Positions 59,616-64,000 of a stretch of DNA of 64,000 nt are shown one piece after another. How positions within the stretch are numbered: position 1 is the first letter of the stretch; each line of letters starts with the position of its first letter. Position numbers and translations under genes: made by a program. The notes under the pieces were generated by a model. It worked only from the letters and a program-made list of their open reading frames with translations, had not been told where the DNA came from and ran no database searches. Location: contig CAYUSP010000001.1 of the NCBI GenBank assembly GCA_964447405.1, forward strand, positions 682,001 through 746,000. The letters run 5' to 3'. This DNA comes from JALNZF01 sp964447405. GTDB lineage: Bacteria; Nitrospirota; UBA9217.

Positions 59616-60916
59616 ATCGTCCCGATGAGAGAATTCATGCCGGCTGATGTGATCTTGACCCTTACTACCGTACCGATGCGATAATCGGGTGCATCAAGAT
59701 TTACCACTTTGTTACCTCTGGTCCTGCCGCTCAAGGTTGCGCCTTTTCTGCTGTGTCCATCAATGAGGACCTCCTGGATGGAGCCGATCATCTTGCGGCC
59801 GTTATTCATCGATATAACAGCCTGAAGTTCGAGCACCTGCGCAAGCCGCTTTTCCTTGATGTCTTCTTCCAGGTGATCGTCGATTTTCAGCGCTGCGGTA
59901 CCAGGCCGCTTGGAATACTTAAACGAGAAAATGCCGTCATACTGCATTTCCCTAAGCAGTTGCAGCGTTTGCTCGAAATCCTCTTCACGTTCACCGGGAA
60001 AACCAACAATAATATCAGAAGTCAGCATGATATGCGGGACTGCTTCCCTCAGTTTTCGTACTTTATCCAGATAATCTTCGCGGGTATAACGCCTGTTCAT
60101 GGCAAAGAGGATATCATTCGATCCACTTTGGACAGGTAGATGCAGTGCTTCACAGACTTTTGGCAAATCACGGACCGCGTTGATCAAATTGTCAGACAGA
60201 TCCCGTGGATGAGACGTGACGAACCGGATTCTCGTCAGCCCGGGGATGTCATTCAAACGTTGCAGCAGGTCTGGAAAATCAACGCGCTCCTTCAACCCTT
60301 TGCCATAGGAATTTACATTCTGACCGAGCAGTGTGACCTCTTGGTATCCCTTGCGTACCAATTCGCTTACCTCAATCATAATATCCTGCGGAGGCCGGGA
60401 GCGTTCCCTCCCCCTGAGATACGGCACGACGCAATAGGAACAATAATTGTCGCAGCCATACATGATGGACACCCACGCTTTTAACTTGTCCTTTCGGGTC
60501 GTTGGGAGGTTTCTGAAGTGATATTCCGGATCGCCGCTCGTTACCACCAGCGTCGTGGTGCTAGTGAAACCCTGATCAGCCAAGTCGGATAATTTGGCCA
60601 AGTCAGACGGCCCGAATATCAGGTCAATATACGGTGCCCGCGCAGCGATCTTTGCCCCTTCCTGCTGGGCAATGCATCCCGCGACAGCTATTTTGAGGCC
60701 GGGTTTTGCATCCTTCAGGGATTTCAGCCTTCCCAATTCGCTGAAAAACTTCTGTTCCGCCTTTTCACGGATACTGCAGGTGTTCAGGATGATCATATCT
60801 GCTCCGGTGATTTCCGGAGAAGCGAGGTACCCGCTCGACTCAAGGATCCCTGACATGCGCTCAGAATCATGCTCGTTCATCTGGCATCCGAAAGTAATAA
60901 TATGGAATGATCTCAT
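59606..60916 (-). CDS. miaB: tRNA i6A37 methylthiotransferase
   Basis: About 436 residues: HIITFGCQMNEHDSE, LNTCSIREKAEQK, VAGCIAQQEG, radical-SAM CDNYCSYCVVPYLRG, HLPVQSGSNDIL and a C-terminal TRAM domain (IDGHSRKGATLSGRTRGNKVVN). It converts i6A to ms2i6A in UNN-decoding tRNAs. The start at MRSFHI is the natural one; upstream frame residues are not family-like. Confidence 0.94.
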   Translation of the reverse strand: MRSFHIITFGCQMNEHDSERMSGILESSGYLASPEITGADMIILNTCSIREKAEQKFFSELGRLKSLKDAKPGLKIAVAGCIAQQEGAKIAARAPYIDLIFGPSDLAKLSDLADQGFTSTTTLVVTSGDPEYHFRNLPTTRKDKLKAWVSIMYGCDNYCSYCVVPYLRGRERSRPPQDIMIEVSELVRKGYQEVTLLGQNVNSYGKGLKERVDFPDLLQRLNDIPGLTRIRFVTSHPRDLSDNLINAVRDLPKVCEALHLPVQSGSNDILFAMNRRYTREDYLDKVRKLREAVPHIMLTSDIIVGFPGEREEDFEQTLQLLREMQYDGIFSFKYSKRPGTAALKIDDHLEEDIKEKRLAQVLELQAVISMNNGRKMIGSIQEVLIDGHSRKGATLSGRTRGNKVVNLDAPDYRIGTVVRVKITSAGMNSLIGTICE

Positions 60917-60991
60917 AGCGGCATTATAATACGGGGTGGATGGATTTAACAAGACCGATTTGGTGGTCAGGATGGTTTTATCGGAAATAAT

Positions 60992-61795
60992 TCACGAAAT
61001 GAGCGAGCATCGCACTGCTTCGCCTCTTTTAACAGCGAGTGCAGTGCGGGCATTCTGCTTGAACATGAATATTTCAAGGAAACCTGAACTGTTGATGATG
61101 GCTCCCAGTTCTCCAGGTTGTGCTTCCGCATAGAACTTCTTCAAGTCCTTGATCTCCTTCCCAACGATCACGGTTAACGACCTGCCCGGTTCGACACCCT
61201 CTGCCGTAAGCTCCTGAATCATCTTGAATGTGATGTTCGTGATGATATTCCCGAACCGGTCTATGTGAATAACATGGCCGTCAATTGCGTTTGGTTGGAT
61301 TTTTGGACTCGGTACGTTCAACTTCACATAGTCAGTGATCTCTTCTCCAAAGTGTCCTGAGGGAATGCCCTTTGCAAGCCATCCCGCCACAGGTGCGAAA
61401 ATATCCCTGCCATGGAATGTAGGACCCGGATTGGGCATAAAATAGTGGCGTGAAGTGATGTGATGGACCCTGATACGCTCTGCTTCCTGGTAGATGAGGG
61501 TGAAAATGCCGTTGTCCGGCCCGACAAAATAATAACTTTCCGTGACAACAATGATCGGCCTTCTTCCGCTGCCGACCCCGGGATCGACTACTGCGAGGTG
61601 TATCGTCCCTTTCGGGAAATGATTGTAAGCTGATTTAAGGACGAATGCAGCTTCCCATATATCCTGAGGACCGATCTCGTTTGAGATGTCTACAATCTGT
61701 GATGGGGGATTAATCTTATAGATGATCCCTTTGACACTTGCGGCGAAACAGTCTTTCCCACCGTAGTCAGTGGTCAGTGTTATAATGGCGGGCAT
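60992..61795 (-). CDS. SAM hydrolase/adenosyl-transferase family (DUF62)
   Basis: A 267-residue protein: TLTTDYGGKDCF, HLAVVDPGVGSGRRPI, FVGPDNGIFTLI, FHGRDIFAP and HVIHIDRFGNIITNI. This is the S-adenosyl-L-methionine hydroxide adenosyltransferase family, whose DxxR-H triad hydrolyses SAM to adenosine and methionine. GGAGG is four bases before the ATG at 61795. Its physiological purpose is unclear; the adjacent miaB and mtaB are SAM users. Confidence 0.9.
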   Translation of the reverse strand: MPAIITLTTDYGGKDCFAASVKGIIYKINPPSQIVDISNEIGPQDIWEAAFVLKSAYNHFPKGTIHLAVVDPGVGSGRRPIIVVTESYYFVGPDNGIFTLIYQEAERIRVHHITSRHYFMPNPGPTFHGRDIFAPVAGWLAKGIPSGHFGEEITDYVKLNVPSPKIQPNAIDGHVIHIDRFGNIITNITFKMIQELTAEGVEPGRSLTVIVGKEIKDLKKFYAEAQPGELGAIINSSGFLEIFMFKQNARTALAVKRGEAVRCSLIS

Positions 61796-61942
61796 CCATC
61801 CTCCAAGGCAATCTACTGCCAAGAAAATCGTAAAAGAATCATAACAGGCTGCTAATCCTTTGTCAATCCCACCCTGCTCAATGCTCTATCCAATTACGCG
61901 GTACCAGTTAATGTCCCACCATTTAAAGCGGAACTCTCGAAC

Positions 61943-61970
61943 TTGACAATAGTGTCGTCTATGCTACTAT
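61943..61970 (+). promoter_or_regulatory. promoter of the cytochrome c gene
   Basis: TTGACA (61943-61948), 16 bases, TACTAT (61965-61970), about 36 bases before the ATG. Confidence 0.6.
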
Positions 61971-62006
61971 TCTGTAAATGGGTATAATTCAATTGGAGGT
62001 TTGTAA

Positions 62007-62324
62007 ATGAAGATTCGCATCAGCATCGCATTATTGGGCATGGCAGTACTCATGGCTGCAAGTATCGCAGTAGCAGCGCAGACAGCATCCGTGGAAGCGG
62101 GCAAAGCGCTTTTCAACGATCCCAAACTGGGCACCAGCGGTAAAACCTGCACGACCTGTCACGTGGACGGTAAAGGTCTCGACAGAGCCGCGGCAAACAC
62201 AGAACTGGAAAATACGATAAATGCCTGCATCACAAAACCGCTCAAAGGAAAAGCATTTGATGCTAAATCTCCGGAAATGAAGTCACTTGTAATGTACATT
62301 AAAAGCTTGTCCGCAAAGAAGTAG
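62007..62324 (+). CDS. small monohaem cytochrome c
   Basis: A 105-residue protein with a signal sequence (about 5-23, cleavage near AVAA-QT) and one haem site CTTCH (48-52). A Met in the C-terminal SPEMKSLVMYIKSL is the likely axial ligand. It is periplasmic and probably shuttles electrons. GGAGG lies seven bases before the ATG. It is monocistronic and divergent from the SAM hydrolase gene. Confidence 0.9.
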   Translation: MKIRISIALLGMAVLMAASIAVAAQTASVEAGKALFNDPKLGTSGKTCTTCHVDGKGLDRAAANTELENTINACITKPLKGKAFDAKSPEMKSLVMYIKSLSAKK

Positions 62325-62362
62325 TTGATAATCGGACGATAGAAGTGAATGAACCGGAGAGA

Positions 62363-63061
62363 TCAGGCCTTTTGCGGAATGCAACGGCCCTGATCCTGTC
62401 CGCAGATCGCGTGAAGTGCATTGTCCGATAATCCTGACCCATAGGACACTGTTCCCAGAACCTTGATGCCGGACATGGCTGTGATGATATCCGGACTTGT
62501 CCGCTCGGCCAACCCCTTTCGTTGCTTCTTTGCGTAATTGATCACAATGCCGATTATATCGGTTCCTCGCTCCCGAAGCGCCTGAATGGTGAGAAGTGTG
62601 TGATTGATGGTGCCGAGTCCGGGCCTTGCCACGATCAGAATGGGCAAATGCAAGGCTTCAGCAAGATCAAGATACGAATAACAGTCAGTCAGCGGTACCA
62701 TGATTCCACCCGCTCCTTCCACGATCATTAAATCATGCCTGGCCTTAAGCGTTCGAAACGCGGAAAGAATCCTGGGGATTTCTATTCTTTTACCATCCTG
62801 CCGCGCTGCCGCAAGAGGAGCCAGAGGAAGCCTGAACCGGTATGGATTCACCAGCGTGAGCGAATCACGAACACCGGCTGAATGCTTGAGAATGGCAGCA
62901 TCTTTCGGCACCAGACGCCCCGCTGAAATGCGGCAGCCTGTTTCTGCCGGTTTCATCACGCCAACATCGATCCCCTGCTTCCTGAGTGCCTTGATAATGC
63001 ACGATGCAACATAAGTCTTCCCGATTCCCGTATCAGTACCTGTAACGAATATTCCCGCCAT
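62363..63061 (-). CDS. bioD: dethiobiotin synthetase
   Basis: A 232-residue protein: FVTGTDTGIGKTYVA (P-loop), MKPAETGC, VEGAGGIMVPLTD and ARPGLGTINHTLLT. It makes dethiobiotin from DAPA, CO2 and ATP. Start MAGIFV at 63061 has GAGGG nine bases upstream; an ATG 15 bases earlier overlaps the SDR stop. Confidence 0.94.
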   Translation of the reverse strand: MAGIFVTGTDTGIGKTYVASCIIKALRKQGIDVGVMKPAETGCRISAGRLVPKDAAILKHSAGVRDSLTLVNPYRFRLPLAPLAAARQDGKRIEIPRILSAFRTLKARHDLMIVEGAGGIMVPLTDCYSYLDLAEALHLPILIVARPGLGTINHTLLTIQALRERGTDIIGIVINYAKKQRKGLAERTSPDIITAMSGIKVLGTVSYGSGLSDNALHAICGQDQGRCIPQKA

Positions 63062-63072
63062 TTTTATTGCCC

Positions 63073-63816
63073 TCACAGGATTCTGCTGTCCAGATTGAAA
63101 ATCTGGCCCGATACGTTCGTCATACGCGATAGATGACCGATGAATTCCGCTACCTCGCGCGAATGGGATGATCTGCCAAGCGTATTTTCGCTGATGATAA
63201 GGGTTTTCTTCTTTTCCGATACCGCGCCACTCATGTCAGTCGGCAAAAAACCAGGAAGGACGGCATTGACCTGAATATTATGCTCTCCGAGCTCCCGCGC
63301 CAGGGCTTTTGTCAATCCGATCAAACCTGCCTTGGCAGCGGCATAATTTGCCTGTCCTGCTCTTCCTTGAATACCGCTCAGGGAGGATATGTTTATAATA
63401 TGTCCACGTTTTTTTTTGATCATGCATTTTGCTACAGCACGAGCTGCATGGAAAACGCCGGACAGATTGGTATCTATGACCTCATCCCAGTCGTTCTCGC
63501 TCATATGTACTAGCAAACGGTCTTTTATTGTACCGGCATTGTTGATCAGAAGATCGATAGGTCCCCATCTGGTTATGATCTGATCAACCATCGCATTTAC
63601 TGCAGCGGAGTCTCGCAGGTCAGCGCAGCAGGTCATGGCATCACCGCCGCAGCGGATCACCTCGTCCAACACTAGTCCGGCTGCCTCAGCCTGTCCTCTG
63701 TAATGCACTGCAATCCTGTCCCCTGCTTGTCCGAAACACAGGGATAGTTCCCGTCCAAGACCTCTGGAAGCACCCGTGATCAGTATGATGCGTTTTGTTG
63801 AACATAGTGCTTCCAT
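63073..63816 (-). CDS. FabG-like short-chain reductase in the biotin operon
   Basis: A 247-residue classical SDR: LITGASRGLGREL, LLINNAGTIKD, Ser in NISSLSG, and YAAAKAGL (YxxxK), matching 3-oxoacyl-ACP reductases. It lies three bases after bioF and 11 before bioD. A role in making the pimeloyl moiety for biotin is a reasonable inference; general fatty-acid FabG is the alternative. Confidence 0.88.
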   Translation of the reverse strand: MEALCSTKRIILITGASRGLGRELSLCFGQAGDRIAVHYRGQAEAAGLVLDEVIRCGGDAMTCCADLRDSAAVNAMVDQIITRWGPIDLLINNAGTIKDRLLVHMSENDWDEVIDTNLSGVFHAARAVAKCMIKKKRGHIINISSLSGIQGRAGQANYAAAKAGLIGLTKALARELGEHNIQVNAVLPGFLPTDMSGAVSEKKKTLIISENTLGRSSHSREVAEFIGHLSRMTNVSGQIFNLDSRIL

Positions 63817-63819
63817 TTT

Positions 63820-64000
63820 CTAACTGCCCTCGGATGTCAAGCATGACGAGATGACTTCAACAGCATGGTCTATGTCATGCTCTTGATGCTCCGCGGTCAT
63901 CGTAAAGCGCAGTCTAGACGTTCCTTCGGGCACTGATGGAGGCCGTATAGCAGTTGCATAAATGCCGCGTTCATACAATGCGCGTGAAATCCGAACTGCT
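63820..64000 (-). CDS. bioF: 8-amino-7-oxononanoate synthase, C-terminal end only
   Basis: The last 59 codons are visible, with the stop at 63820-63822, and the gene continues beyond the right edge. GIYATAIRPPSVPEGTSRLR followed by FTMTAEH is the characteristic C-terminal end of BioF, a PLP enzyme that condenses pimeloyl-thioester with alanine. It heads the bioF-SDR-bioD operon as seen here. Confidence 0.88.
   Translation of the reverse strand, partial: AVRISRALYERGIYATAIRPPSVPEGTSRLRFTMTAEHQEHDIDHAVEVISSCLTSEGS

Overview
The window reads as chromosomal DNA of a Gram-negative (diderm), probably anaerobic or facultative bacterium. Evidence for this is Kdo, heptose and rhamnose lipopolysaccharide genes, a selenocysteine-containing formate dehydrogenase, futalosine-pathway menaquinone genes, type IV pili with a PilGHI-like ABC exporter, c-di-GMP proteins and a small c-type cytochrome. 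This mix fits Nitrospirota or Desulfobacterota (old Deltaproteobacteria). I cannot choose between them from sequence alone, and no rRNA gene is present.

Layout. 1-3.6 kb: small accessory genes set among palindromic repeats (an edge-truncated conserved small protein, a GxxExxY protein, a lone SOS-controlled UmuD-like protease, an SRAP/YedK protein and a TIM-barrel isomerase-like protein). 3.7-8.6 kb: housekeeping and signalling genes (NmrA-like reductase, clpS, YkgJ-like protein, response regulator-GGDEF, pseudo-receiver-PilZ, periplasmic MsrAB). 8.7-19.1 kb: a defence and mobility island. It holds a four-helix-bundle protein wrapped in repeats, a type I restriction system whose hsdR-hsdS and hsdM are separated by an unknown gene and a Fic gene, a beta-trefoil protein, a zeta-type toxin with a small downstream partner, a broken hsdM fragment, and two perfect 162-bp tandem repeats carrying the 3' end of the adjacent tRNA-Leu(UAA).

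19.2-30.9 kb: htpX, nitroreductase, GYD protein, the fdnGHI formate dehydrogenase operon (UGA-encoded selenocysteine), hsp20-lon, lipA and a glycosyltransferase. 31.2-46.5 kb: one compact leftward run of 17 genes for the cell envelope: DUF3108 protein, heptose kinase, dTDP-rhamnose synthesis (rfbACDB), UDP-glucuronate and UDP-xylose synthesis (ugd, uxs), Kdo synthesis (kdsB-pyrG-kdsA-kdsD-kdsC), an LpxL-type acyltransferase, pgsA, plsY and an outer-membrane protein. Many neighbours overlap by 4 bases, so they are probably translationally coupled. 46.7-54.3 kb: heptosyltransferase, ferredoxin, membrane GGDDF protein, lipoprotein and TPR protein rightward; then pilA with pilH/pilI/pilG-like genes leftward, with a sigma-54-type promoter before pilA.

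54.6-64 kb: amidohydrolase-mqnE-mqnC (menaquinone), two adjacent tRNA methylthiotransferases (mtaB, miaB), a SAM hydrolase family gene, a monohaem cytochrome c, and a biotin operon (bioF running off the edge, an SDR gene, bioD).

The most unusual region is 8.6-19.1 kb. Its points of interest are the interrupted type I system, the Fic gene with a convergent peptide bearing a Fic-inhibitory-like motif, a palindromic repeat translated in frame inside HsdM, a decayed second hsdM, and the tandem tRNA-end repeats. Outside it, the main observations are a textbook SOS promoter-operator, a nine-G tract inside rfbB and the Sec codon in fdnG.
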